Source: Hyperoodon ampullatus
Taxonomy: Eukaryota > Chordata > Mammalia > Artiodactyla > Ziphiidae
Direction of reading: 5' to 3'
Assembly (NCBI GenBank): GCA_949752795.1
Contig: OX457074.1
Coordinates: forward strand, 6,461,527 to 6,525,526
DNA length: 64,000 bases
The position numbers and the translations under genes are program-made. The notes beneath the pieces were generated by a model that saw only the letters and a program-made list of their open reading frames with translations, was not told the DNA's origin and did no database searches. Numbering within the stretch: position 1 is the first letter of the stretch; each line of letters begins with the position of its first letter. Positions 9,601-28,836 of the stretch are shown here, one piece after another.

Positions 9601-12185
9601 GAAGCCTGTAAAGAACCTGCCAAGTGCCCGGCACACAGTAGGTATTCAATACATTGTAGCAGTGATGCTTTGCTTGGGACGGGGCCTTTCTGGGTCCAGG
9701 ACACTCTGTGACATCTGAGTCTGGCCCTAATGTGTGAGGTCATCATCCCCAGCGCCTTTTTGGCTGTCTCTAACCTTCTAGCCATTTTGCTACAGATGGT
9801 AGGGCTGCTGAGGTGCTGGGTGGGTATTTGGGAGCGGGGTAAGGAGAGGACCGAGTGAGACAGAGATGTGGAGGAGGTGAAGGCGTCTGGGCCGGGTGGG
9901 CTTGGGAGAATGGGCTGGAGGGCCCCAGAGGGCCCACGCTGGGACTCGCTAGAACTCGGTCTCACCGGTTTGGGGAGCTGGCCGGGCAATGGGGAGACGC
10001 TGGCATCAGAGAGAAGTGGCAGTGGCTGGTGGCTGCCAGGGATGGAGAAGCTGAGTAAGGCCCACTGGAAGGGGTGGGCCTGGGCTAACGCCGGGATGTG
10101 GGTGAGTACCTAGAGAGGGGCGGCCTTCTGTTCCCAGGACACGCGCGCGCGCGCGCGCACACACACACACACACACCCTCACCCTCAGATGCCACCCTCA
10201 GATGCACACTTGGACACACACATCAACACACTTCTTAAACCGTACCCCCATTCCCGCCCTGTTCTCCCGATCCTCTCACCCTGCTCTATTTTCCCAACGC
10301 ACTTATGTAACATAGCCAGATAATTCATTCATGATAACATTTATTGTTTATTGCCTGTCTCCCAGCTGGAATGCAAGCTCCAGGAGGGCAGGGGGTGCTT
10401 GGCTTGCTTTGCCCACTATTGTATGCCCAGCACCTGCGACGTACCCGGCTCGTAGTAGGTGCCCAATAGATAAGCGTTGAGTACAACCACATATTCTAGG
10501 GTTAGGGTCACGAATGCGCGCACTCTCAGGGACGCATGCGCAAACCCGCTGTCGCCCACGACGCTGCCACGGACGTTCTCAGACACGTGCACGCAGGCAC
10601 TCGTTCACATCCACACCAACACACAAGCACACAGGCCTTCTCGCTCCCGCACACAGGCGCTTTCAGACTCAAACCCAGCGGTGCAGATTCCAGAGCTCCT
10701 ACTCACGCAGGCATGCTGGAGCACGTCCCCACTCCCCACCCTCCGGAGGGCAGCCCCTCCCAGAAACAGGGGGCGGGGCCTCGGTGGAAGCTGACAACAC
10801 AGCAGCTTGAGAGGGGTGGGGTGGGGTGGGGCGGGGCCGCCCTGGTACCTGGGAACTCTTTGGAGACCCTGCGACTGCAGACCCACCTACGGGAGGGAGG
10901 GAGGCGTGAGGTCACCAGCGCCCCGAGCTTTGACCCCGCCCGTGCTCCACACTCCGACTCCGTCCTTCCTTTCTTCATCTTCACCAAAGGCCCAGGGGAA
11001 GGGCATGGGGTAGGGCAGGGAGTCCTCCTGGGCACAGCGATGGGCAGGGCCCAGGCCACGTCAGCTGGCACATCTGGGCAGGGGTGTGGACGGTGACAAC
11101 TGGGCTTACCAGCTTCCGCTCCACCTTCCATAAGAGGAGAAAGGTCCTCCACCACCCTGCCGCTGGGAGAACAGAAATGGGGGCAGTGGGCCAGAACTGT
11201 CACCTGGTTGGCCCTAGCCCGCTGTCCCTCCCCAGAGAGACCCCTTTTGCCCCTACTTCCCTGCTCTGGAACATGAAGTGGGGGGGAATCACAGGGTGGG
11301 TGGTAGCCACCTCCAAATTCTCTGCCCCCCAGAGCCAATGCAAGATTGGGCAAGATGGTCTGGCAGTCCCGCTGCCACCACCAAGTCTCATGTTATCAAG
11401 CCGTATCCCTAGGGTCTCTCTGGCCACTAAGAGGGTCTGTTCCCTGCTGTGCAGTGAATGGGAGAATGGGCAGAGAGGGCAGCGCAGGGCATGCTTGCTC
11501 TGACTCAGTAAACGCTTGGAAAGTAAAAACCGGAAGTAAGTGTCCTTGGCCCCCTCCCCACATTCCCTGAGGGAAGCGATGCTGAACTAGGAAAATACAG
11601 GACACACCACCTTAGAAATCTGAAACCACCATCTTGCCAGGACTCAGGCAGAGCTGCATCCTCACGCCCCCTAGTGGCAGATTGCAATGGCAGGCTGATG
11701 CTCCTCGTGGTCGCAAACACCCAGGGTCCACAGAGGCCAAACTGTGGCCCCTCACCTGTCTCCACATTTACTGATGAGGGGAGATGGGTGCAGAGGGAGG
11801 GAGGGAAGGACCTGCACCCTCACCACTCTGCCCAGGGGAGTCTGGACCCCAATGCTGTGATTCATTCAACAAGAAATGTTTATTGAGCACCAATTGCCAG
11901 TGTGCCAGGAACTGCTGGACTCCTGGTCCAGTGCTCTTTGTGATGCCAGCTGCCCCTCTGCTGTGTCTGCAATTCAGGCTGAGACCCCACCTAGGAAGAG
12001 CTAGCATCTTCTCCTCCAGGAGACTGCCCCACTGGGTGGGGAGGACACTGGGAGGAGGGCAGGCCGTCAGCAGCTGCAGCACCATCATCCGGTGGTCCAG
12101 AGACCCAGAGAGGAGGCAAGAGGGGTCTGGGGAGCAGTGCTCACAGTTGGGACAGGATGGGGCCTGGTCAGCTATGTCCATTTAC
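9601..12185. other. intergenic between JUP side and P3H4 3' end
   Basis: No coding exon seen. It contains an alternating CG/CA tract (10141-10176), an L2 3' end (about 10325-10495), a CpG-denser stretch with GC boxes (about 10500-10960, 'gggggcggggcc' and 'gggcggggccgcc') that could be an enhancer or minor promoter, and an L2 scrap at about 11860-11925 ('attcaacaagaaatgtttat'). Confidence 0.5.
10141..10176. repeat. (CG)n(CA)n alternating tract
   Basis: About eight CG dinucleotides followed by CA repeats; Z-DNA-prone microsatellite. Confidence 0.9.
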
Positions 12186-12188
12186 ATG

Positions 12189-12194
12189 TTTAAT
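12189..12194 (-). terminator. P3H4: P3H4 polyadenylation signal (ATTAAA)
   Basis: ATTAAA on the minus strand 92 nt beyond the P3H4 stop codon. It is the first PAS-like hexamer downstream, giving a compact 3' UTR of about 110-130 nt. Confidence 0.6.
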
Positions 12195-12285
12195 AAATAG
12201 TTGTTGTTGCTGCCCAGGCTGGTGGGGGTGGTGCCACTGGGCCCGGGATTCCCAAAGCTCTTGAGGGGTGCCAGGGGCCCTCTTC

Positions 12286-15200
12286 TTATGCTAGTTCAGG
12301 CTCCGGCTCTGAAAAATGAAAGGACAGAGCATTGGGGTTAGCTTCCCATCCCCCACAGGTTTCTGGGTGCTGTCCTCGGGGAGGTGGCGCAGGCAGGAGT
12401 GAGGGTCCCCAGGAACAGGTCTCAGCTGGTCCCTGCTCCAGGAAGGATGTCACCCCCACCCCTCTACCAGGTGGGACAGGGGTTGCTAACAGGCTGGAAG
12501 CCCCCAGAAGAGGGGCGCCAGCACCCAGCACAGCTACTCCACAGCCTCTGCAGCCCAGTGCTTGGATCCTCCTGTCCCTAACATCCAGCCCAGGCTGCAT
12601 CCCCGCCCCTCCACCAGGACTCAAGTCGCTGACCGGCCTCAGCCTCATCGCCCTTGGCATCTGGCTCCTGCCACCAGTCAGCATAGATGCTCTCCTCGTA
12701 GTCGCCCTCCCCTTCAAACTCGGCATCAGATGGGGGCTCCGCAGGCTCCACGGGCGGTTCTGTCTCCTTCAGCTCCATCTAGAGCAGCCCCAGGATGGGA
12801 GGATAAACCAAGTCATAGCAGGCACAAACCCAGATCGGCTCCCTTCCTGGCCAAGGGACCCTCCCATCCCATCTCGGTCCCAAACCCCTCCTTCCCAGTC
12901 ACACTCAAGACCTCACACAGGAATGACTGGAGGGTTTCTCCGTTAAGTCTTGTTCCCAAACTGCCCCCTCAATGAACTGATGCATGGGGCTCCACCAGCT
13001 GAGCTTCAGGGTTGGTGTAACCTTCTTCCTCTCCACAGCCCACTTTTAAGCATAAATACACAGGCCACACTGCTAGTCCATGAATACTGTCTGCTCATGC
13101 TGCTTCCCGGCCAGGAACACCTGTACTCCCCTGTGCTTGGATAGCTTTTGTTTATCCCTCCAACACCAGGCATCAGCTCCAGGATGCGGCCCTTGCTGAT
13201 GACCCTGGCTGGGTCTGGAGGCCTCGTCCAGTGCCCTGTGCTGACTTCTCCCATTGCACTGAACTAACGGTGAGCTGACTGGGCGAGGGACTGTGCCTTT
13301 CATCAATTCACCACAGCCCCAATCACGGTGTCTGGCAAACAGCAAGCAACAAATAACAGTAATCAAAATGGCTACCACCCCCTGAGCACCTACTATGTGC
13401 CAGCTCTACACTAAGTGATTTACATACTAGATCTCGTTGAATTCTCACCACAACAGTGTAAGACGGCCATTATTCTCTCCATTTCATGGATGAAGAAATG
13501 GAAGTTAGAGGGTTACCTAACACTTGCCTGGAGGCTATCCAACTGGGAAATGGTGGAGCCAAGTCTGGTCAGCACCAAAGCCTGGGGGCTCACTGGGCAG
13601 ACCTGGCCCCCTGTTTGATGAGGGGGGGCATGGGTGCACAAACAATGGAGGGGATGGATAAACAAGCACTGGGCAGCAACACCTCAGAGAATTCAGGCTC
13701 TCAAACCCTCATTTAGAATCAATGTAATAACACACTGTGGTCCTTCCTTCCTGGCGTCCTGTGTTCATTCACTCACTCACTGGTTCATTCAAGCCCAGTT
13801 TCTGAGGGCCAGCTCTGTGCCAGGTGCTGTGGGAGAGCTGGGAATAACCTGGTCCCTGTCCTGGAGCCCAGTCCTCTAGGAGGCTGGCTGGAGAAAGGGG
13901 CGGGGTGAGACAGACGAGGGCTGTAAGTAACTCCGGTCGAGGGAGGCACAGACGGTCAGAGTAGGCACTGCAAGCCCAGAAGACAGAGCCAGGATGTACA
14001 GCAAGGGCTTCTGGAGGAGGCACCACCAGAGCTGGGCCCAGGAGAAGCGAGACTCAGACATGTAGAGAAGGGGGGTGTGAGAACGCGGAGTGGGGAGAGG
14101 AGGGCAGGTGTAAACAAGGGACAGGTGAAATCTCTCTGCTTCACAATGGCTGACTGCCATGAGCGGAGGCTGAGATTTGGCACAGCGGCCCCAGGAAGAG
14201 GATCAAGGGGTGTCCATCACCACCCAAGCCAGGAGGGCAAGGGGCCACTTACCTCGTCATCTGACTGCAGGTACATGTGCGCAAACTCCAGCAGCTCCCG
14301 AAGCTCCGCTGTCTGGTTGTGGTAGAGCATGGCCTCCTGGGAGGAGGGAAGGAAAGTGTGGTGAGCCAGGCCCTGCTGCCAGATGGTGGAGGAGCCAGAG
14401 CTCCTAGGATCTGGGCCCTCTGGCCCTTTTACAGCTCGAGGAGCAGGGAACAGGTATCAGTTCACATGCTGGTCGAAAAATCACAGCTGCTTGAAGTGCC
14501 GGGTTAAGAAGGATTCTGAGGGCTCAGTGAGAAAGAGTGCCTAAATCGATTCGCAATGTCTGCCACTGACAAGGAAGTGGGGAGTGGCACCACGTGCCCC
14601 ATATTTGCCAGTCTTGCCCTAGAATTCCAAGGGGTTCTTCAGTTGGTCCAGGTTATGGGGTCCCTGGGGAAGAAGGGCAAAGGCCAGCAGTGAGCATGGT
14701 AAGAGTGGGGAAGGGAGCAGGCAGGGACAGATATTTTTTACCTCCCACATGCCAGGCACTGTGCTGGAGACGTAGGCTGTTCCACCCCCATTTTGCAGGT
14801 GAGGCAACAGATTCAGTAAAGGCCAGTAGTATTCCCAGGACCACACAGCTGGTGGCTTTGAACCTAGGATTCCAACTACAACCCAAATTCTTTCTTTTTA
14901 TTTCTCACCCTGCCTTTGGAGGAAGGCAGGGTTTTGTTTTGTTTTGTTTTATTTGTTTTTGGGGGGGGGGGTATGCGGGCCTCTCACCGCTGTGGCCTCT
15001 CCCGTCGTGGAGCACAGGCTCCGGACGCGGACGTGCAGGCTCAGCGGCCATGGCTCACGGGCCCAGCCACTCCGCGGCATGTGGGATCTTCCCGGACCGG
15101 GGCACGAATCCGTGTCCCCTGCATCGGCAGGTGGACTCTCAACCACTGCGCCACCAGGGAAGCCCTTTTTTTTTAAAAATCAAATCACATATCCTAAGAA

Positions 15201-18153
15201 TGCCTCGGCGATGCCCACCTCCCTGGGCTGGAAGTCCTCCTCCTCCAGGCCCCAGCGGGCCCTGTGGAAGCGATAATACACCAGGTTTTGCTGCATGACA
15301 TTGTCTTCGGGGTCAAAGAGCATGTAGCTGGCGGCACTGCGGGCGGCCTGGCGCACGTCGTTCACTGCAGGCAGGACAGGAGTGAGCAGTGGCCCTGGCA
15401 CTTCCCCACCTTCAGGGATAACCCTCAACTAACCCACCCCTATCTCCCAAAATTTAGTCCAGTGCCCCTGGTTCCCCAGCTGCCTCCCAGAATACCTGTC
15501 GGGCGCCTCACACCACCCAATAATAATACAAGCGAGAATGTAGTGGGCGCTTACCCTATGCCCCATGTAACTCATTTAAGCCTCACTCTTACTGTCATCC
15601 CCATTTTACAGATAAGAAATCTGAGGCACAGAGAGGTCAGGTAAACTGCTTGAGCTCACACAGCTGGAGAATGATGGCACTGGGGAATCAGAAGCCGGTG
15701 GCCCAGCCCTCAACCTGTTTGCCAACTAGAACACAAAGGGTCTCCTGGCCCTTTGTCTCCAGCTCCTCCTCTCCAACTCCAGCCTGACTGAATCTTGGCA
15801 TCTCTGCATTGCAGAAACCCTGGAGATTGACCACCTTAGCCCCGGCTGATGCCAGAATCCCCCTTAAGTGAGGAGAGCCTTAAGTCCTGGTGCTACTTTT
15901 TATTAGCCATGTAACTAATGGCCCCTTACCCTCTGTGAGCCTCGGTTTCCTCATCTGAAAAATGGGTCCAGTAACGCCAGCTACCGGTTGCTTGTGAGAG
16001 GATCAAGTGAGATAAACAGATGTGGCAGGGCTTTGTAAACTATCAAGTGCTGTGCAGTTGTTGACTCTCTAGTCATTTACCCAAGAGGCCCTGGCATTCT
16101 CCCCTGAGGCTGCTCTCTGTTCCCCGCCACGAGCTTCTCACCTGCCTCACCACCCCCAGCCTTCCCTCCCATCACCAAGGGTCCTCAATTCTGGCTCGGC
16201 TTCACTCCCAGTGCAGTGCTCTCCCCACCCCAAGCCCACCAGGAGGCTCACACTTGTAGTAGGCAAACTGCAGGTAGTGATACATGGTGGCCACGAACTT
16301 CTCCACGAAGTAGCCGCCCACGTTGGGGGTCAAGTTGGCCTCACAGTCCACCTTGCACTGCAGGGATTCTGCAAAGAGATCTGGGGGTGGGGGTGGCAGC
16401 GGTGAGGAGCTGGTGTGCTGAACAGCTCCATCCCGCTGATGGGGATGACGGCCGATGACTTCCAGTCCCAGCTCTGCCTGCTGATCCCACGAGACAGTCG
16501 AGGGACAAGGGATGCTGCGGAAGCCTACAGTGGCCTGGGCTGACTTATCACCCCCACAGCTCACCCACCGCCCCAAAGCCAGAGGAAGCCAGGGCACACT
16601 GGGAGGTTGGCAGGTGAGGCCTGGAGGTGGGACTGAAGGCCAAAGAGAGAAGCTCAGGACAGTCCCCTCTGCCCCTGCTGAGGGACTCCGCCCTTAGGGA
16701 TCCCCAGACTAGGTGTGATTTCTGGCCACAAACTGCTTTCTGCACACACCTGCTGGGTCGTTTCCCACCTCAGCAACTTTGCACCTGCGTTGCCCTCTGC
16801 CTGGAAGGCCCATGAACCCAACCTCCCCAGACCCTTTTGGGATGTCACCTCCTCTCTGCACCGATGCCCAGCACCTTGGACACTCCCTACCGCAGCCCTC
16901 TGCACCCAGTGGCAGGCGTTCTGTTGGCCCCTCTGCAGCCAACGCCGACTGAAGGGTCTGAGGGTCGGTATAACACCTTATGCCTGTCCGCCTCCCAGGC
17001 ACTTAGTAGGCGCTCCATAAATGTGTATGGAATGAATATTTGTGTTAAGGTGCCTCAGGAGTTCTGGGAAGCAGGGCCCTGCGGATGAAAGGGGTGCCCA
17101 CCGGGGTGGATACCTGCTATGGCTGGATAGAAGTCCTTGAAGTCCACCTGCTCGTGGGCCCCCTCGCAGCCAGCCAGACACCGGGCAAAGACGGCCATGT
17201 ACTCGGCCAGGGCCCGCTCCATGTCCTCGGTGCTGCTACGGAAATCTCCGCTGTTGTAGAGCTTCACAGCCCGGAGGAACACGGCCTAGGGGGAGGGGAC
17301 GCGGCACAGGGGTCAAGGGGACCCCCACACCTCCCCTCCCCCACGGGCCCTATGGGGGGACTCAGGGAATTGCGTCAGGGCTGGCCCTACCCTGGCACCC
17401 CACCTCATAGGGCTGGGCCTCCAAGTCCGTGAGGGGCTCGTCGGCGGCGTCCAGCAGCCCGCGATAGTAGCTGAGATACTTGGCGGTGAGCTCGTGCTTT
17501 GGGTTCTTCTGAAGGAAGGTGTAGGCCGCGGCCACCGCCTTCTCCAGCCGGTTCGCCTGCGGCGTGGGGACAGGGCCGGTCAGCAGGGCCAGAGCCCGCA
17601 GCCCCAAGCACACGCGAGGAGCCGCGCTCCCCCCGACCCGACTGGGAGGCGCCGCCGGCTGGGAGCGCACCTTGAACTGCGCGTAGTGCAGGTACTGGTA
17701 GGGCAGGCGGCTCTGGAAGTCGCGCAGCAGCTGGCGCGGCGGGTAGGGCACCTGGAAGGCGGGCAGCGAACGCTTGCAGCGCCGCAAGCAGGCGGCGCGC
17801 TCCAGGACGTGGCCGAAGAGCCGCAGCTCGCGGGCCCACTCGTCGCCGCGGCCGCCGTCGGGGCCGGGGGGCGCGGGCTCGGGGGGCGCGGCGGCGGGCG
17901 GCGCGGGGCCGCTGCAGTTGGCGTGGCAGAAGGCCTCGCTGTCCCGCAGCAGCCGGTGCAGCCGCAGCGCGGCCTCGAGGTAGCGCGCACTCTCGCGCCA
18001 GCTCTCGCCCTCGTACTGCTCCAGCGCGTGCCCGTAGGCCGCGGCCAGGGGCATCAGGTCCTCGGGCGGGAAGCCCCGGAAGCTGTACTTCTCGTACTGC
18101 GCCCCGGCGCTGCCCAGCAGCAGCCACAGCAGCCCCCACGCCGCCCGACCCAT
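12286..18153 (-). CDS. P3H4: P3H4 (SC65), prolyl 3-hydroxylase family member 4, non-enzymatic
   Basis: Eight coding exons on the minus strand: 17671-18153, 17404-17556, 17114-17285, 16252-16380, 15219-15364, 14253-14336, 12634-12778, 12286-12308; 1335 nt, 444 aa, all GT-AG. The ATG at 18153 opens a signal peptide ([12 protein letters not shown], cleavage near residue 18). Four CxxxC motifs of the leprecan family are seen at Cys76/80, 122/126, 248/252 and 278/282. The C-terminus is acidic (FEGEGDYEE) and ends PEPELA. There is no 2-oxoglutarate dioxygenase domain, as expected for this member. Known role: ER partner of P3H3, LH1 and cyclophilin B in collagen lysine hydroxylation. Human protein is 437 aa; the difference is mostly in the Pro/Ala/Gly-rich linker near residues 81-104. 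Introns hold MIR, L2 and one SINE. Confidence 0.95.
13378..13540 (-). repeat. MIR fragment in P3H4 intron
   Basis: Antisense MIR pattern: 'gagcacctactatgtgccag', a 'tctcc-atttcatggatga' segment and 'gaaatggaag'. Further L2-like debris lies at about 13260-13350 and 13760-13860. Confidence 0.6.
14730..14880 (-). repeat. MIR fragment in P3H4 intron
   Basis: Antisense MIR: 'catgccaggcactgtgctgg', 'cccattttgcaggtgaggca', 'ccacacagctggtgg'. Confidence 0.65.
14933..15165 (-). repeat. CHR-2-like short SINE in P3H4 intron 5
   Basis: Minus-oriented, so in the sense direction of P3H4. The A-tail is broken by a C run (poly-G at 14961-14971 on the plus strand). Its head ends 53 bp from the exon 5 donor. 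Confidence 0.88.
15526..15725 (-). repeat. MIR fragment in P3H4 intron 4
   Basis: Antisense MIR with the diagnostic 'ccccattttacagataagaa', 'ctgaggcacagagaggtcag' and 'cacacagctgg' segments. Confidence 0.7.
15890..16060 (+). repeat. MIR fragment in P3H4 intron 4
   Basis: Plus-oriented MIR: 'gagcctcggtttcctcatct', 'gaaaaatgggtccagtaa', 'tgtgagaggatcaagtgaga'. Confidence 0.65.
16735..17035 (-). repeat. L2 3'-end fragment in P3H4 intron 3
   Basis: 'gccctctgcctggaaggccc', 'gggatgtcacctcctct' and 'cttagtaggcgctccataaa' follow the LINE-2 3' UTR order. Confidence 0.6.
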
Positions 18154-19317
18154 AGCCCCCTCCGCGCCGCTGTCTCTTCCCTCCGCGAGCTGGCGTCCCG
18201 GCCCAGCTGCCGGGCAGGCTGGCGGGCTCTGGGGCCCGGGACTGGCCGGCGCGCCCGCTGGGTCTTAGCGCCTGGTACCGGGGGCAGCGAGGCGGGGTCG
18301 TGGCTTGAGTCAGATCCCCCGAGCGGCCGAGGGCAGTGTCTCCACTCTTCTCAGAAAGCCAACACTATCCTGAGTCCCCGACCTCCTGCCCTTGGGGGTC
18401 CTCCCCTTGGCAGATGGTGAGAGGGTGGAGGAACAATTCCCGCAGGGATGCGGAGCCCAGAAAGCCCCTCCCACACAAAGACAGCCCCCCCACCCCCACC
18501 CCAGACCTTAATATAGAGAAATTGAGGGAAGTGCCACCTCTCTCTACTTTACCCAAGCCCTGGAACCTGCTCTTCCTTCCATCAGAGCGGTCCTTCTGCT
18601 CACTCCCCACTCCCAGCCCCGAAGAGATTCCTCCAAGTGTCCCCCCAGCCCGCGACGGGGAGGCACACCCCAGGTTTTACCCTGCACATCCTCCACTCTC
18701 ACCACCTCCCACTCGATCTCCATCCCCACGTCAGAAAGTCCTCTGGCAGTCCAGCTTTTGCAGGACAAAGCAGCCCGTCCCTGGAGAGGCCGTCCCTGGG
18801 GCAGAAGGGGTGGGAGGGAGCACTGAGATACCCCTCCGATTCTGGAGCCTCACCAGCCACCCGGAGAGACCTAGATCTGGGGTTGCCAGCCAAAGAAACA
18901 AGGGATGCCTCAGTCCGGCTTTAGGACCCGGGGGGCTCCAGAAAAAAAGACTCCGAACTTTTTTTTTTTAAGTCGGCTCCGACTTTCCCAACTTTCCGGA
19001 ACTTCCCTACCCCTCCCAGGTCTCTCAGCCCCAGGGTGCGGGTGGGGGAAAATCTGGAGGGCTTGGTGGCGCTTTCCTCGTACTCTAAAGCTATCAGCCT
19101 GGCCCTCCTCCTCCTATTCCACACCCCTTCCCCCCCACCCCGCCCCGCCAGCTCAGCCTCCCCAGCCCCCATTCCACGTGGACCAGCCAGGGCGGGGGTG
19201 AGGATGGAGGACAGGAAGAGGGGGAGCCAGCTCTGGGAGGAGTGGGGGGAAGGAGTCTGGCGGCGGCGGCGGCTCGCTCGCTCGCCCTCACTGCCGGCCG
19301 TCCCAGCTCCAGGCACC
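18154..19317. promoter_or_regulatory. bidirectional promoter interval P3H4 / FKBP10
   Basis: The initiation codons of P3H4 (minus) and FKBP10 (plus) are 1164 bp apart and diverge. Both ends are CpG-rich (17600-18300 and 19240-19450), while the middle (18330-19130) is AT-richer with a poly-A/poly-T pair near 18941-18970. A GCGGCGGCGGCGGC run (19260-19273) directly precedes FKBP10. No TATA box is evident. Shared control of two collagen-modification genes is inferred from the arrangement. Confidence 0.6.
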
Positions 19318-26211
<6,894 letters not shown>

Positions 26212-27105
26212 CGGGCAGAGGCCTGGGCCCAGATGCGAAGGTCGTCTCGGGGGACAGTGGGCAGGGGGCTGACTTCCCAAGTCACCCTGCCCTCTGCTGG
26301 GATGAGGTCTGGAAGTTTCTAGAAAGTGGTCAGAGGGGACAACTCTGGTTTTCCCACTGCCCGAGAGTAAAATCCACAGCGCAGATCTCTGTTTGGTTTT
26401 CCTCTCCCAGCCCCAAACCCCTTCCTTAAAAGTTTTGGAATTACAAAGCCAATCTGGGGATTGGTGGAGTTTGGGGGTTGGCTGGGGTCATTGCTGGCCC
26501 CTTGCTCAGACCTCCCCTCCGTGTCACCAGACACTGAGCAAGGCCAAGCTCATCATTTCCTTATATCCCCAAACTTCCCCTTTACCTGTACTTTTCCTCA
26601 CCATCCTCGACCCGCCCCACCCCCCCCACAGCCCCCATTCCTCTGTCCTGGCAGCTCCCCAGGAACATGAACCCCCAGCTTTCCTCCCTCAGCTCTGGCT
26701 GGTTCCTAGGGAAGGGGACGGTTCCGGGGGGGCAGCCCTACCTTACCTGTCCGGTTCCCTTCACCTGTCCCATGCCCCCTCGCTGCTGTCCAGTGGTGGC
26801 TGAAGAGCCCCTAGGGTGCTGCACTTCAGGGCTGGGCTTTGTGTCACCTTTTACCCCTAAAGAAGGCTGCCTTCTCTAGGGACCAAAGAACAAGAGAAAA
26901 ATGAAGGGGGGTGGTATGAGGAAACCTACTTGGATGGACCTTAGGGCTATGAAATCCTTTGTTCAGGGCTGAGATAAATGTGGAAAAGGGGCTCGTTACT
27001 GAGGAGTGAGGGGGGTGGGAGGAGCTCTGCACACTCCAAAGGCTAAACTGGTGTCAGACCCCCTGCTCCCTTGTGCCAAATAAAACACGTCCGAAACCAA
27101 AGTCC
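26212..27105 (+). other. FKBP10: FKBP10 3' UTR
   Basis: SINE-free sequence from the stop codon to just beyond the AATAAA at 27079. About 890 nt, consistent with one terminal exon. Confidence 0.7.
27079..27084 (+). terminator. FKBP10: FKBP10 polyadenylation signal (AATAAA)
   Basis: Canonical hexamer followed about 30 nt on by a GT/T-rich stretch ('gtggtctttcttggttggg'), the expected downstream element. Confidence 0.8.
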
Positions 27106-28836
27106 TCGGGACGTGGTCTTTCTTGGTTGGGGGCGGGAAGCTTAGACCCAAGTGTTGGGAGGAAAGGGAGCAAAGCAGGCCACCTCCATGGCCCTTCAGC
27201 CTCCTGCCTCCCTGAGGCCCAGCTGGGGCCCTCACCATGGAGGGAGGCTGGGGGGGTAAGTGTCCACAGAGAGGGGCCTGCAGGGGAGGCCTGGAGACAT
27301 GATCCTGATCTCCTAAAGGTCCCAGCTGAATGGAAAAACAAGTTCCCTGAACTCAAACACAACATGCAAAGCTCAAGGGTTAAATTAAACCACACAGGTC
27401 AGATTCCCCTTTCACATAGATCGTTTCTAATACCACGATGTTCCCACCTCTCCCTGCTCCTGGCCGCCAGCTGTTACCACCTGCCTGGTGCTTCTCCCTC
27501 CTGCCAGAAAGAAAGGTAATTGAGGGCTTCCCTGGTGGCGCAGTGGTTGAGTCCGCCTGCCGATGCAGAGGATGCAGGTTCGTGCCCCGGTCTGGGAAGA
27601 TCCCACATGCCGCGGAGCGGCTGGGCCCGTGAGCCATGGCCGCTGAGCCTGCGCGTCCGGAGCCTGTGCTCCGCAACGGGAGAGGCCACAACAGTGAGAG
27701 GCCCGCGTACCGCGAAAAAAAAAAAAAAAAAAAGGTAATTGAGTTCAAACCTCTGGTGTCTTGAGGAAGGAGTTGCTTCAGCCACTAATCAGGCCATCTG
27801 CCCTCACCTGCCTGGCTGGACTCTGGCCAGCGCGACAGAGATGACCCAAGCCATCCAAGGGGGTGGGGTGGAGGGGATGCTTGGGAGAGAAAATGACTGG
27901 ATTCACACCCCAAACTGCCCCCACAAGCACCAAGCTCTTGCCCAAGATCCCCCGAGAGACGGAGCTGCTCCCCATGGTCGCCAGTGAATGATACTCCCTG
28001 GTCCCAAAGCACAGAAAGCACCTCGGGGTCGACAGAGGTGACAGCCTCAGAGGATAACCACCCTCCCCCAAGCCTAACAGGACAGCCTGAACGAAGTCCG
28101 TGTGGAGGCAGCGTGATGCAGAAGAGAAGGCTGGCTCTGTCGGAAACACTGCAACCCCAGCTCGAGCTCCCAGCTCTGGCCTTTGGGCAAAGGACTGGTC
28201 CTTTCTAAGTGGACCCATACCTCCTGCAGGATCCCTGTGAGGGTGAAACGGCACCTGCAGCACCTGGGTGCACAGCTGGCCCTCAGTCAACACTCCCACC
28301 ACTTTCTCTGCTGAGCTGCAGACAAACACAACTTACCAGCCACCAGGCAGGCAGATGAGGGAATGAATCCAACTACCCTGAGCACCTGCTCCCTTCAGGT
28401 CCCGGCTCAACCGCCCTTAAGTCATCCATTTCAGTGGCCGTGGAGGAGGAGGAAGGACAGGAGCCAAGGGCACCAGTGAAAATCCACACTCAGATGGATC
28501 ACTTTAGGGACCCATAAAGAGGGAGCTCTGCATACAGGGCCAGCCAGATTCAGCTGATCTCAGCTGAATTTCAAGTTTAACGGCTGCATGAGAATCAAGT
28601 CAAACCACTCCAGGTCAGGAACACACCCTTCCAGCCCTGCCCGCCCACCGTGATGCCCACAGACACACTAGGCTGTGCTCGCTGTGCTCAGAGTCTCCTG
28701 GGCTAATTCAGGGGTTTTCAAACCGTGTTCCGTGGAGCTCTAGCAGCTTCTCGGAGGTTCCTGCGCCTCCAGAACCAGGAGGTACAGGCGCTGCCCCGAC
28801 CCCACCCCAGTCGGAACAGCTCTGTGTTTTCCTTTT
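27106..28836. other. short intergenic interval FKBP10 / NT5C3B (tail to tail)
   Basis: Contains the SINE at 27525-27730 and an old repeat of unassigned family beginning near 28707 ('ttcaggggttttcaaaccgt'). No coding exon seen. Confidence 0.5.
27525..27730 (+). repeat. CHR-2-like short SINE
   Basis: Perfect 13-bp target-site duplication aaaggtaattgag at 27512-27524 and 27731-27743; poly-A tail. Confidence 0.92.

Noticed and set aside
14594..15298. 234-codon plus-strand ORF ending in P3H4 exon 5 antisense
   Set aside because: Composite of MIR, SINE and antisense exon.
17494..18420. 308-codon plus-strand ORF opposite P3H4 exon 1, and a 244-codon second minus frame
   Set aside because: Shadows of the GC-rich P3H4 exon; compositionally biased and without initiation or splice context.
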